Shown: in pieces, positions 38,601-48,301 of the stretch
Numbering within the stretch: position 1 is the stretch's first letter
Layout of the letters: each line of letters begins with the position of its first letter
Position numbers and translations under genes: made by a program
Origin: Xestospongia muta
Taxonomy: Eukaryota > Porifera > Demospongiae > Haplosclerida > Petrosiidae
Assembly (NCBI GenBank): GCA_963693285.1
Contig: OY848922.1
Span: 7,862,923 to 7,926,922 of the forward strand
DNA: 64,000 nt
Direction of reading: 5' to 3'
Notes under the pieces: model-generated
Told to the model about the DNA's origin: nothing
The model's input: the letters and a program-made list of their open reading frames with translations, nothing else
The model's database searches: none

Positions 38601-39203
38601 AAATACATATGCTGTCAAAAGTTGTCAACATATATGAAGCCTTTCTTTGATGCATATGGAGGTCCATATAAAGACAAGTATCGTTTTTGGACTGGATTTT
38701 TACTACTAGCTCGTGTTGTCTTAGCACTGGTTGTGTCTGTAGATACTGAGGCTATTGTAAGCTTGGATGTGTTAACATCTATTTTAGTTGTTATTATCTT
38801 CATGTATCTCCCTTTGAGGGGAGTATATCGACAACTTCCTTTGGCTTGTCTAGAGCTTTTCTTCATTCTTAACCTTATTTTATTGGCTTCTACTAATGGA
38901 CAAACTTCTAATGAAAACAATAATTCAAAAGGACAAGCGCTAACCAAAGTTTTAGTATCACTAACATTTGTAGTATTCTATGGTATTTTGATCTATCATG
39001 TCTGGGATCGATTTTTAAAGTCCCGTTTACAAGAGCGAATTAAAAAGTTTTTTAAAACACAGTCCAATATTCCAGCTAATGATGATAATGAAATAGAACT
39101 AAAGACATCTTCAAGCGATAAAATCACATATTCTGTTATGCCAGAGTTACGTGAACCTCTGCTTGATGATCAAATTGACATTCCTCATAATAAAATAATC
39201 TGA
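35619..39203 (+). CDS. Receptor-like membrane protein B (1194 aa)
   Basis: MSWCHIYY start after a 55-nt 5' UTR intron (35526-35580). The first 110 residues and the region from about residue 680 to the end are close to protein A, but the middle is largely different (for example GCDTAGFSPITSGGLSIQT and YIGSGMFFYHY stretches), with fewer GGG coils and many NxS/T sites. Cysteine-rich module starts at CPKGFELNSGTC, about residue 680. The membrane domain carries NLDLGIETCF, KTWLQFIFP and GGPYKDKYRFW, the last with Tyr where the others have Cys. The cytoplasmic part has the SNEN-NSKGQALTKVLVS type, shared with the gene at 49823, and the common ELREPLLDDQ end. Confidence 0.85.
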   Translation: MSWCHIYYIISVILYIYSGYVTASEYYVSAAPNGEDCSSTDLPCHNLSYYTADYSSYFTDDTIFYFLEGNHTLQGPLEIIGVSNITLQGLGHIEQGFHETVMQSTSVIMCGPYTSGGMVFSNSTQVVLILLTITNCMFKGNAFQTNIGLHFYDINNVKMKSISVQNGSGLGLFLQNAFNVLIVDSSFAQNQHQPGNCTKGNAYLKYSYTEDTKTWYRIDIVRSNFSFGLNNGCDTAGFSPITSGGLSIQTDNTPYKLQINIDSVFLYGNIGYFGGNLAIYNTGHLSLIMNNTSISYGNAFIPISDEYIGSGMFFYHYVFDNKIEGEVEVVIENSNFSHNVATLGGGVVFELLINGSRVHLYNCIIYNNTGNTGSGVVIAVLTIFEIPPRIYFKNITIDSNHMFDQRDGQYQAAVFLLYVPNITFDQVLVTNHNTTGLISFKSSLLFMTNNQFVKNFGIFGGGIALYDSSYLLLKERSEISFINNHAKMNGGGIYVSQVVSTNEYLQCFFQVISNNDIMPHLYFINNSADISGDVSYGGNVDSCYGHDLFKSIFNYTLQQTGLSVVSSDPIQICFCESNRPVCSKKYDKKNVLPGRMFNISLAAVGSQNGTTPASVQLTEYQNKSNSTVEKLSPRHCANITYLFNITNEYLTTAQVYVTLATVIDPINDSFAKIINATIKHCPKGFELNSGTCGCRSELLRYNEISCDINSKNITRKGNLWIGYNNDSECVIAYPHCPFDYCNDGTVQFKITSPDPQCLYNHSGLLCGQCSEGFSLMLGSNQCGQCTNNNIALIIPFALAGIALVAFVITLNLTVSVGTINGLIFYANVVKIYESIFFPEGHIHLLSLFISWINLDLGIETCFIDGMDSCTKTWLQFIFPGYVWFLLILIIILSRYYSKVVRLMGRQVIPALTTMILLSYTKLIRTVFLVLRYTDVPCIGENNVTFKLWYVDATVPYLTGCHIPLFLFSLAVLILLIVPYTFYLLTIPFFEGPLSKYICCQKLSTYMKPFFDAYGGPYKDKYRFWTGFLLLARVVLALVVSVDTEAIVSLDVLTSILVVIIFMYLPLRGVYRQLPLACLELFFILNLILLASTNGQTSNENNNSKGQALTKVLVSLTFVVFYGILIYHVWDRFLKSRLQERIKKFFKTQSNIPANDDNEIELKTSSSDKITYSVMPELREPLLDDQIDIPHNKII

Positions 39204-40805
39204 CAATGTATTTCAGTAGATATATTATTTGACTTGTTAATGTATGTACTTTATATAGTATTAAATAGAGTGTGATTTTTGATAGTATGATGTTTATACA
39301 TGTACTTTACTGAGTGTATACTAACATTGAATGAATATTAGTTTACTTTCACTGATTAATAATTACTATTTGTATTTTTGTCAATAAAAGTGTTTATTAT
39401 TAAGAATCTGCTTACAATTAAAATAAATTGTTTTAACCAATTCATGGTCACTTAGGTTGTCTAGATACTACAGTATTAACAATACATACTGTTTTAATAA
39501 TTAATTATTTTGGACAGTTCATGTACTTCAACAAGTGACCTCACAAAAAGTAGTACTGCAAAGAATATAAAGTAGTTGCTTGTATCTTCATAAGGTCAGA
39601 TCATATTATGTGATACTTATGACAATGACATCATTAGTTTTAATAACATATATTATTATAATATTCATTAATATAACAGTTATTTGGTCAGTATTGTATT
39701 ATTATGCTGATATGTTTTATCTACATGGCACTATACAATAAGATTAATTTCATTATACTACAGTGAGTTAATATAAATGTGTGGTGTGTGAAGGTACCAA
39801 GAGAATAGGGGAGTTAGAAGATAGCATGAAAATAATCCTAATAAAGTATTATTAAATAAAATTAATAAGAATACAAAGTTTAAGATAACAATATTACACA
39901 TTGTGATCAAACTGGAGGCAAGTAAACAGAATTACAATGTCAGATAAGATGGTTTCTATCATTTTTAGGAATTCTGGCTTTAAAACAACTACCAAGTTTT
40001 GTAAGTGAGGGGTGGCAACCCCAGACTTTGATAGTTATTGTGACTTACCAGGGTGAGTTTTCATTTGTCAGGAACTGAAATTCCTCTTTGCTTTTTGATA
40101 CATCAACACATGTATTACAAGCTATAAGGAGTGGGTGTATATCATCATTTATTAATATTTATTAATCAACCTACTGCTTTGTTTATTGATATGTTTAAGT
40201 ACTCTAGCAATAGGATGAGGTAATTGTGACAACAAGTAAACACAAATGTAAACTTAAAATATATATAGTAAGATTTTTTTAAAAGTAAGGCCCAAAACTC
40301 TATACTTTGGGTAATTCTATGAAACAACTGCTGAGCTTGTAAGTGACTACAGTAGTAACTAGTTGAATCAATTGATAGTTATCCAAATTGAAGGCAAGAT
40401 GTTGAATATAGTACTGATTCCATCGGTGTCAAGAACCCATGCACATAACAGTAGTCTTAAAAGCTATAGTGACATATTTGGGTCAGTTTTCCTTCTTACT
40501 GACATAGTCTAAAAGAATAGTTTTTATTTTTTGCTACCAGTGTGTACATGACATTAGTCAGTGTTTTTAATGCACCCACACATTGTAATACAAACCATAA
40601 GTATAAACAATGGTCTGTTTATCTTATATGAGGTCATGTATCTGTGTTATTAGTACTATGCATTACATACTAACAAACTACTATCAGTATATTATGCCAT
40701 TATTATATAAGTTGTATAATTGTTCTTTGTGACCTTTATGACTGGTGTGGACATCTTTTAACATGTAAGTAATGTATCATTGATATTATTTATTATGACT
40801 TTATT
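39204..40805. other. Intergenic upstream of truncated gene C
   Basis: 3' UTR module of gene B with AATAAA near 39384 and the conserved element at 39594-39636. From about 40480 comes a second type of upstream block ('cacccacacattgtaatac', 'gtttatcttatatgaggtca') that also precedes genes at 49823 and 54633. Ends with the 5' UTR intron donor (catgtaagtaatg at about 40764). Confidence 0.55.
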
Positions 40806-43010
40806 TCTATAAACAACTCTGGGATTTTTGGTGGAGGCATTGCTTTATATGATTCATCATATCTGGTATTTAACAAAAGATCTGAAATATCATTAATGAA
40901 TGGGGGAGGAATATATGTATCACAAGTTGTTAGTGCAAACGAATATTTACAATGCTTTTTTTAAGTGAATATGAGTTATGACATCGTGCCTTACTTATAT
41001 TTTACAAACAATAAAGCTGACATATCAGGTGACGTGTTATATGGTGGTAATGTGGATACCTGTAATGGGAATTATTCCTTTGAATATATTTTTAACTACA
41101 AACCGCAACAGACAGGTCTATCAAGAGTATCATCTGATCCTATACAAATCTGCTTTTGTGAATCAAACAGACCAGATTGCTCTAAGACATATGACAATAA
41201 AAATGTTCTCCCAGGGAGGATGTTCAATGTATTATTAGCAGCTGTGGGATCAAAACATGGAACAACAAATGCTACAGTAAAATTAACAGATTACCCAAAC
41301 AAATCGAATTCTATTGTAAAAAACTTAAATCCTCCTGACTGTATGAACATTACTTATATGTTCAATGTAACAAATGAAAGTTTGACAACAGCACAAGTCT
41401 ACGTTACACTTGCAACAGTAATAGATCCTATAAATGACCCATTTGCTAAGATTATTAATGCTACAATAGGGGATTGTCCAATAGGGTTTGAATTGAATAG
41501 AGGGACTTGTGGTTGTAGAATTGAATTACTTCATTATAATAAAATATCTTGTGATATTAATAGCCAGACCATATTAAGAAAAGGAAATTTATGGATTGGT
41601 TATCAAATTGACTCAGACTGTGTTATTGTTTATCCAAACTGCCCCTTTGATTACTGCAATGATGAAACTGTACGTTTTAAAATCACTACTTCTGATTCAC
41701 AGTGTCTTCACAATCGATCTGGCATACTCTGTGGACAATGTGCTGAAGGACTCAGTCTCATGTTAGGTTCCAATCAATGTGGACAATGTACTAATTACTA
41801 CATATTTCTTATTATTCCATTTGCTTTAGCTGGTATAGCACTGGTAGCATTTATCATTGCTTTAAACTTAACCGTGTCTGCGGGTACAATCAATGGACTT
41901 ATATTCTATGCTAATGTTGTCAAAATATATGAACACATCTTCTTTCCTAAAGGTCCTATTAATTTTAGTAGTCTTTTCATTTCCTGGGTTAATCTAGATC
42001 TGGGTATTGAGACTTGTTTCATTGATGGTATGGGTTCTTGCACTAAGACATGGCTACAGTTTATCTTTCCAGGCTATGTTTGGTCTCTACTAATACTCAT
42101 CATAATATTATCACGCTATTACAGCAAAGTGGTTCGACTTATGGGAAGACAAGTAATACCAGCACTAGCAACTATGATCCTTCTCTCTTATACTAAACTG
42201 ATACGCACAGTCTTCAAGGTCCTCCATCAGACCAATATTCAGTGTAGTGGTGATAATAATGTCAAATTCAATAAATTGAGCTGGTACATTGATGCTACTG
42301 TACCATATTTTAGTGTTTGTCATATACCATTGTTCTTGTTCTCACTGGCAGTACTCATTTTACTAATTGTTCCATACACATTCTATCTTCTAACAATACC
42401 ATTATTTGAAGGACCTCTATCAAAATACATATGCTGTCAAAAGTTGTCAACATATATGAAGCCTTTCTTTGATGCATATGGAGGTCCATATAAGGACAAG
42501 TGTCGTTTTTGGACTGGATTTTTACTACTAGTTCGTCTTGTATTAGCACTGGTTGTGTCTCTAGATACTGAGGCTACTGTAAGCTTGGATGTTTTAACAT
42601 CTATTTTAGTTGTTATTATGTTCATATATGTCCCTTTGAGGGGAGTATATCAACAACTTCCTTTGACTTGTTTGGAACTTTTCTTCATACTTAACCTTAT
42701 TTTAATGGCTTATATAAATGCACAAACCTTTAATGAACTAAAAGGAGAAGTGTCAACAATAGTTTTAATATCACTAACATTTGTAGTATTCTGTGGTATT
42801 TTGATCTATCATATCTGGGATCGATTTTTAAAGTCCCATTTACAAGAGCGAATTAAAAAATCATTAAAAACACAGTCCAATATTCCAGCTAATGATGATA
42901 ATGAAATAGAATTAAATAAATCTTCACGTGATAATATCCCATATTCTGTTATGCCAAAGTTACGTGAACCTCTGCTTGATGATCAAAATGACATTCCTCA
43001 TAAGAAATAA
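40806..43010 (+). pseudogene. Receptor gene C, N-terminal half deleted (open from 40965, 681 codons)
   Basis: Sequence of the 5' UTR intron (to about 40812) runs straight into the middle of the ectodomain (NNSGIFGGGIALYDSSYL), equivalent to position 36975 of gene B, so about 450 codons and the signal peptide are missing. A second, in-frame deletion removes about nine codons near 40894. A TAA at 40962-40964 replaces the Gln codon of gene B's CFFQV. Downstream the frame is intact for 681 codons through the cysteine-rich module, membrane domain (NLDLGIETCF, KTWLQFIFP, GGPYKDKCRFWTG) and tail. Without a signal peptide a correctly targeted product is doubtful, so it is called a pseudogene, though it may donate sequence by conversion. 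Confidence 0.75.
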
Positions 43011-43898
43011 AACTGACAATGTATTTCATTAGATATATTATTTGACTTGTTAATGTATGTACTTTATATAGTATTAAATAGAGTGTGATTTTTGATAGTA
43101 TGATGTTTATACATGTACTTTACTGAGTATATACTAACATTGAATGATTATTAGTTTTCATTTACTGATTAATAATTACTATTTGTATTTTTGCTAATAA
43201 AAGCTGTTTTATTATTAAGTGACTAAATATAATCAACTAATTTATAGTCAAAGGTATGTTTCCAATCATATATAACATTTAAAAGGGAAATTATGATAAC
43301 AAACAATTATATATCATTGTAACAATTTATTGATTGATTTAACCAATATATGGTTATACCGATCGTATATAGAAAAGTTATTTTATGTAAAAAGTAAACA
43401 TGACTGCTTTCATTACTAATGGAATTAACTGTTTATTTAACTAATGTTAGAACTAATAAAGTATTTTTAAAAGTACATATTATATATAGGAAAACCAAAC
43501 AATATTTATGAATGGGTCAAAACAACTTAATAGTAATATAAACTTCCATCATATTTACTTTAAAATGTACAGGTCACCTCTTATCCTACTCATCACATGA
43601 CTACTTATCATAACTGATATATGATACAAAACAATCTTTAATGTACAAGTGATAATGAGATATATGGATCAGCTTTCCTTCTTATTGCTATGGTCTAAAA
43701 ATACCCTAATGGAGAAGATTCCCATTTTACTAACACAAGCAATGTATATATGACAGCTTTCATTCTGACATGATCTAAAAGCCATCTTCATCAGATGGTG
43801 TCTTTTGATGTTATTTCAAACTATAGAGAGTGGGTGTAATGATTACACACTAAATGGACTACAAACATAGCATGTTACTATAATAACTATTGCATGAA
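43011..43898. other. Intergenic between C and D, left part
   Basis: 3' UTR module with AATAAA near 43197. It is followed at about 43310-43440 by sequence resembling the left arm of the 245-bp inverted-repeat element ('ttgattgatttaacca', 'gtaaaaagtaaacatg'). The same segment follows the last gene at about 63290-63600. Confidence 0.5.
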
Positions 43899-44282
43899 CT
43901 TGTAGCTTACATTATCTACTAATTGTGTGACTTGTAGCTTACATTATCTACTGATTGTGTGATTTGTAGCTTACATTATCTACTGATTGTGTGACTTGTA
44001 GCTTACATTATCTACTGATTGTGTGACTTGTAGCTTACATTATCTACTGATTGTGTGACTTGTAGCTTACATTATCTACTGATTGTGTGATTTGTAGCTT
44101 ACATTATCTACTGATTGTGTGACTTGTAGCTTACATTATCTACTGATTGTGTGACTTGTAGCTTACATTATCTACTGATTGTGTGACTTGTAGCTTACAT
44201 TATCTACTGATTGTGTGATTTGTAGCTTACATTATCTACTGATTGTGTGACTTGTAGCTTACATTATCTACTGATTGTGTGA
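43899..44282. repeat. 32-bp minisatellite, 12 copies, with a 128-bp super-period
   Basis: Unit 'cttgtagcttacattatcta' plus 'ctgattgtgtga' starts at 43899 and every 32 bp to 44251. The first base of the unit is T instead of C at 43963, 44091 and 44219, exactly every fourth unit, so blocks of four units were duplicated. Paralogous upstream regions (for example 31057-31080) have a single unit. It lies about 400-770 bp before the ATG of gene D. Confidence 0.93.
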
Positions 44283-44334
44283 CTTTAGTCCACTGGTAGA
44301 CCCTATTGTGCTGCTAATGTATCTCTTTTAACAA

Positions 44335-44636
44335 GTAAGTAATGTACACTGTAAATTGATTTGTTGATTTAACTAATATATTGTTATACAGGTTGCATGT
44401 AGAAAAATTAGTGTAATGTAAAAGTAAATGTAACACTGTTTTTACTACTAATGCACTACAGCTGCACAAACAGTAGTACGTTAGTAATAAAAACAGTGTT
44501 ATATTTACTTTCACATCATATTAAGTTTATTACATGTAACATGTATAACAATAATTATGTTAGTTAAATCAACAAATCAATTTTTACAGTGTATCATTGA
44601 TATTATGATTTATGTCCAATATGCTTACCTTTTTAG
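44335..44636 (+). other. 5' UTR intron of receptor gene D, enlarged by an insertion
   Basis: Donor 'acaa/gtaagtaatg' and acceptor 'acctttttag' bound 302 nt. Removing the 245-bp element and one TA leaves 55 nt, exactly the size of the intron in genes A and B. Confidence 0.7.
44347..44591. mobile_element. 245-bp foldback MITE with TA target-site duplication
   Basis: The two halves are inverted repeats over about 110-120 bp: 'cactgtaaattgatttg' on the left, 'aatttttacagtg' on the right, with inner matches such as 'taacactgtttttactact'. TA flanks both ends (44345-44346, 44592-44593). Paralogues have the uninterrupted site 'gtaatgtatcattgat' at 31148, 35532 and elsewhere. TA duplication and CACTG termini suggest mobilisation by a Tc1/mariner-type transposase; no coding capacity. 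Confidence 0.9.
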
Positions 44637-44671
44637 GTAGTTGCTCATCAAGATCAACTAATACTGCCATC

Positions 44672-47600
44672 ATGAGCTGGTGTCATATCTATTATATAAC
44701 ATCAGTTATACTGTATATCTACAGTGGATATGTTACTGCTTCTGAGTATTATGTCTCTGCAGCTTTTAATGGAGAATCTTGTCTTTATACTGAGCTACCT
44801 TGCCATGACCTCTCTTACTATACTGCTGGTTATGCATCTTACTTCACTGATGATACAATCTTCTACTTCCTAGAGGGAACTCATACTCTACAAGGTACAT
44901 TGGAGATTGTTGGTGTAAGTAATATAACTCTACAGGGACTGGGTCATATAGAACAAGGCTTCCATGAGACAGTTATGCAATCTACCTCAGTAATAAGGTG
45001 TAGTGATAATGACAGAGCTCGCATTCAAATTAATAGTAGCAGTGATGTTGTATTGAGATCATTAACAATAACAAACTGTGGGGTGTTTTATAATAATAAT
45101 TATCGCCAAACTAATGTTAGCTTACTTGTTGTTGACACATATAATGTTACGTTGGAATGGGTATCAGTCCAGAATGGTTCAGGTTTCGGTCTCTTTCTTG
45201 AAAATGTTTTTGATGTGTTAATTGCATATTCCTCGTTTGCACAAAATCAACCTTTTAATACATGTTTTGATTGTTCAGGTGGTAATGTGTATATACTGCA
45301 TTATACCCAGTCCACAAACAAAACACTATACAGTGTTGATATTATACAATCAAATTTTACATTTGGATTAAATCTTAAAGGTTGCATTAGGAATAAAAAC
45401 CAGATTATCGTTCCATCTAGTGGCGGACTGAGTATATCCTTAAGGCAAAAACAATCATACAAGATACAGATTAAAATTGACTCCGTTGTGTTCTATGATA
45501 ATAGTGGCAATATTGGGGCTAACTTTCGTTTTTTAGCCAGCAACACTGGTCATTATTCTTTAACAATGAGCAATACTATTAGCACATATGGCAAAGCATT
45601 GAAATCTAGCACTCATAACTATCACTGTACTTTTGGAGCAGGTATGGCATTACTGCAGAGCTACATAAGTAATGATGTACCAGAAGTAATCATTGAAAAT
45701 TGTACTTTTGAACACAATTATGCTCAACAGTATGGAGGAGGTGTATTTATTAGTTGTGAATGTAACATTATCTTTCGTAATTCTAATATATTCAACAACA
45801 CAGCATACCATGGATCAGGCATGGTCCTACATACTTTTCGTTCTTCGCAATATACCTTTTATTTTGCAGACGTTTTGTTTGATTCCAATAAAGTACCCGA
45901 AATGCTTGATAAACTTCAAGCAGCTGTGTTGCTAACAAATATTCAGAATGTTACATTTGAACAAATTGAAGTTAGTAATCATGATATAACTGGTTTATCC
46001 AGTTATAATAGCCACTTAACTTTTGAGAAAGACAGCAAGTTTGTGAGCAATTCAGGAATATTAGGTGGTGGTATGGCTTTATATGATTCATCTAATTTAA
46101 TACTGAAAGAACAAACAAACATATCGTTTTTCAATAACTACGCTAGTGAGTCAGGTGGAGGAATCTTTGTATCAGAAGATATAGTAGCTATTGACTTTCC
46201 TACTTATTGCTTTTATAAACTTGAGCCTGATCATAACATTAATGCAACATTATATTTTGTTAACAATAAAGCTGAAATATCAGGTGATGTCCTATATGGT
46301 GGCAACGTAGATTATTGTTTAGATGCACATGCATTTGACAACCTTTTTAAATACTCTCAAGACACAGGTTCTTCATCAGTAGTGTCATCAGATCCTATCC
46401 AAGTATGCTTTTGTGAACCAAATGGAGTCAATTGCTCTATTACAAACATCAATATAAGTGCAATGCCTGGAATTAATGTCAATGTATCATTAGCTACTGT
46501 TGGTTCAAAAGAAGGTTTAACAAAGGGTGTGATAAAATTGACAAGCTCGGATAGTTCATCCAAAGCGCAAATTGTCAACAACAGACTAAATGCAAATTGT
46601 ACTGATGTTACATTTAGTGTAACAGCAAATACTTCATTGAATACAACACAAGTTTATGTAACACTAGAGAAGTCAATAAAACCTTTGTATGACCCTTTTG
46701 CTAAAGTTATTGATATTACCATTCAATCTTGTCCAATTGGGTTTCCATTAGATATAAAAAATAACACTTGTGTGTGTAGATCTGAATTAACTAAACCACC
46801 TACAATAAATTGTGATATCAACACTCAAATTATAACTAGAAAAGGTGACTTGTGGATTGGTTATGAAAATGACCATGACTGTCTTATTGTATATAAAAAC
46901 TGTCCCTTTGATTATTGTAGTGACAATAACATTAGCTTTACATTTAACACGTCAAATGAACAATGTCTTCACAGTCGATCTGGACTACTCTGTGGACAAT
47001 GTGCAAAAGGATTCAGTCTAATGTTAGGTTCAAATCATTGTGGACAATGCACTAATAACCACATAGCTCTTATCATTCCATTTGCTTTAGCTGGTATAGC
47101 ATTAATAGCTTTCATCATTTTTTTGAACTTAACTGTGTCTGTGGGTACAATCAATGGACTTATATTCTATGCTAATGTTGTCAAAATATATGAACATATC
47201 TTCTTTCCTAAAGGTCTTATACCATTTCTTAGTCTGTTTATTTCCTGGCTTAATCTAGATTTGGGTATTGAGACTTGTTTCATTGATGGTATGGGTTCTT
47301 GCAGTAAGACATGGCTACAGTTTATCTTTCCAGGCTATGTTTGGTTTCTACTAATACTCATCATAATATTATCACGCTATTCCAGTAAAGTGGTTCGACT
47401 TGTGGGAAGACAAATAATTCCAGTACTAGCCACAATGATCCTTCTTTCATATACTAAACTGATACGTACTGTCTTTCAGGTCCTCTATCGTACCAATATT
47501 CCATGTAATGGTGAAATGTTAAAGTTATTGAGGTGGTATATTGATGCTAATGTCCAATATGTAAGAGGTTGTCATATACCATTGTTCCTGTTCTCGCTGG

Positions 47601-48301
47601 CTGTACTCATTTTGCTAATTGTTCCATATACCTTCTACCTTCTAACAATACCATTACTTGAAGGGCCTTTATCAAAATACATGCGCTACTGTCAAAAATT
47701 GTTCACATATATGAAGCCTTTCTTTGATGCATATGGAGGTCCATATAAGGACAATTGTCGTTTCTGGACTGGATTTTTACTCCTAGTTCGTGTCGTCTTA
47801 GCGCTAGTTGTGTCTTTAGACTCTGAGGCTATAAGCTTGAATGTGTTAACAGCTCTTACAATTGTCATTACATCAATGTACTTCATTTTGAGGGGAATAT
47901 ATCGACAATTTCCTTTAGCTTGTCTGGAGCTGTTTTTCATTTATAACCTTGTGTTTATGGCATACATGAATACGCAAACATTCAATTCAAAAGAACAAGT
48001 GCCTAGTATTGTTTTAGTTTCTTTAGCATTTGTTGTATTCTGTGGTATTATACTCTACCATGTCAGGGATCGTCTGATATTCTATCATGTCTGGGATCGT
48101 CTGTTAAAGTCTCGTATGCAACAACCTATTACAAAAGTGAAGAAAATATTCAAGAAGTCTCCATCACCAGATGTTAACAATGATATTAAACCTCCTTCAA
48201 TGCATCCAGAATCTCCTGGTACTTTAGATAAGTCTATTTCTGTGTCAATGTTGTCAGTGGAAATGAAACGAGAATCATTCTTGTTTGAAGTTAATGACTA
48301 G
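44672..48301 (+). CDS. Receptor-like membrane protein D (1209 aa), divergent C-terminus
   Basis: Start at MSWCHIYYITSV; the frame stays open upstream to 44612 only because it runs through the intron end. Signal peptide, conserved N-terminal block (ASEYYVSAAFNGESC), beta-helix ectodomain related to genes at 49823-59495 (FAQNQPFNTCFDCSGGN, VIIENCTFEHNYAQQYGGG), cysteine-rich module at about 686-800 and the standard membrane domain. It differs from the rest after about residue 1090: SLDSEAISLNVLTALTIVITSMYF replaces the common segment, a 9-residue unit (YHVRDRLIF/YHVWDRLLK) is tandemly repeated, and the tail is a longer Ser/Pro/Lys-rich sequence ending FLFEVND instead of LREPLLDD. Its 3' flank also lacks the common 3' UTR module. 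The different tail suggests different sorting or signalling. Confidence 0.85.
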   Translation: MSWCHIYYITSVILYIYSGYVTASEYYVSAAFNGESCLYTELPCHDLSYYTAGYASYFTDDTIFYFLEGTHTLQGTLEIVGVSNITLQGLGHIEQGFHETVMQSTSVIRCSDNDRARIQINSSSDVVLRSLTITNCGVFYNNNYRQTNVSLLVVDTYNVTLEWVSVQNGSGFGLFLENVFDVLIAYSSFAQNQPFNTCFDCSGGNVYILHYTQSTNKTLYSVDIIQSNFTFGLNLKGCIRNKNQIIVPSSGGLSISLRQKQSYKIQIKIDSVVFYDNSGNIGANFRFLASNTGHYSLTMSNTISTYGKALKSSTHNYHCTFGAGMALLQSYISNDVPEVIIENCTFEHNYAQQYGGGVFISCECNIIFRNSNIFNNTAYHGSGMVLHTFRSSQYTFYFADVLFDSNKVPEMLDKLQAAVLLTNIQNVTFEQIEVSNHDITGLSSYNSHLTFEKDSKFVSNSGILGGGMALYDSSNLILKEQTNISFFNNYASESGGGIFVSEDIVAIDFPTYCFYKLEPDHNINATLYFVNNKAEISGDVLYGGNVDYCLDAHAFDNLFKYSQDTGSSSVVSSDPIQVCFCEPNGVNCSITNINISAMPGINVNVSLATVGSKEGLTKGVIKLTSSDSSSKAQIVNNRLNANCTDVTFSVTANTSLNTTQVYVTLEKSIKPLYDPFAKVIDITIQSCPIGFPLDIKNNTCVCRSELTKPPTINCDINTQIITRKGDLWIGYENDHDCLIVYKNCPFDYCSDNNISFTFNTSNEQCLHSRSGLLCGQCAKGFSLMLGSNHCGQCTNNHIALIIPFALAGIALIAFIIFLNLTVSVGTINGLIFYANVVKIYEHIFFPKGLIPFLSLFISWLNLDLGIETCFIDGMGSCSKTWLQFIFPGYVWFLLILIIILSRYSSKVVRLVGRQIIPVLATMILLSYTKLIRTVFQVLYRTNIPCNGEMLKLLRWYIDANVQYVRGCHIPLFLFSLAVLILLIVPYTFYLLTIPLLEGPLSKYMRYCQKLFTYMKPFFDAYGGPYKDNCRFWTGFLLLVRVVLALVVSLDSEAISLNVLTALTIVITSMYFILRGIYRQFPLACLELFFIYNLVFMAYMNTQTFNSKEQVPSIVLVSLAFVVFCGIILYHVRDRLIFYHVWDRLLKSRMQQPITKVKKIFKKSPSPDVNNDIKPPSMHPESPGTLDKSISVSMLSVEMKRESFLFEVND
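48056..48109 (+). repeat. 27-bp in-frame tandem duplication in gene D
   Basis: TAC CAT GTC ... at 48056 recurs as TAT CAT GTC ... at 48083, doubling the juxtamembrane YHVxDRL motif that is single in all other members. Confidence 0.8.

Noticed and set aside
43899..44282. CRISPR-like regular repeat
   Set aside because: The repeats are directly adjacent without unique spacers and the genome is animal; it is a minisatellite.
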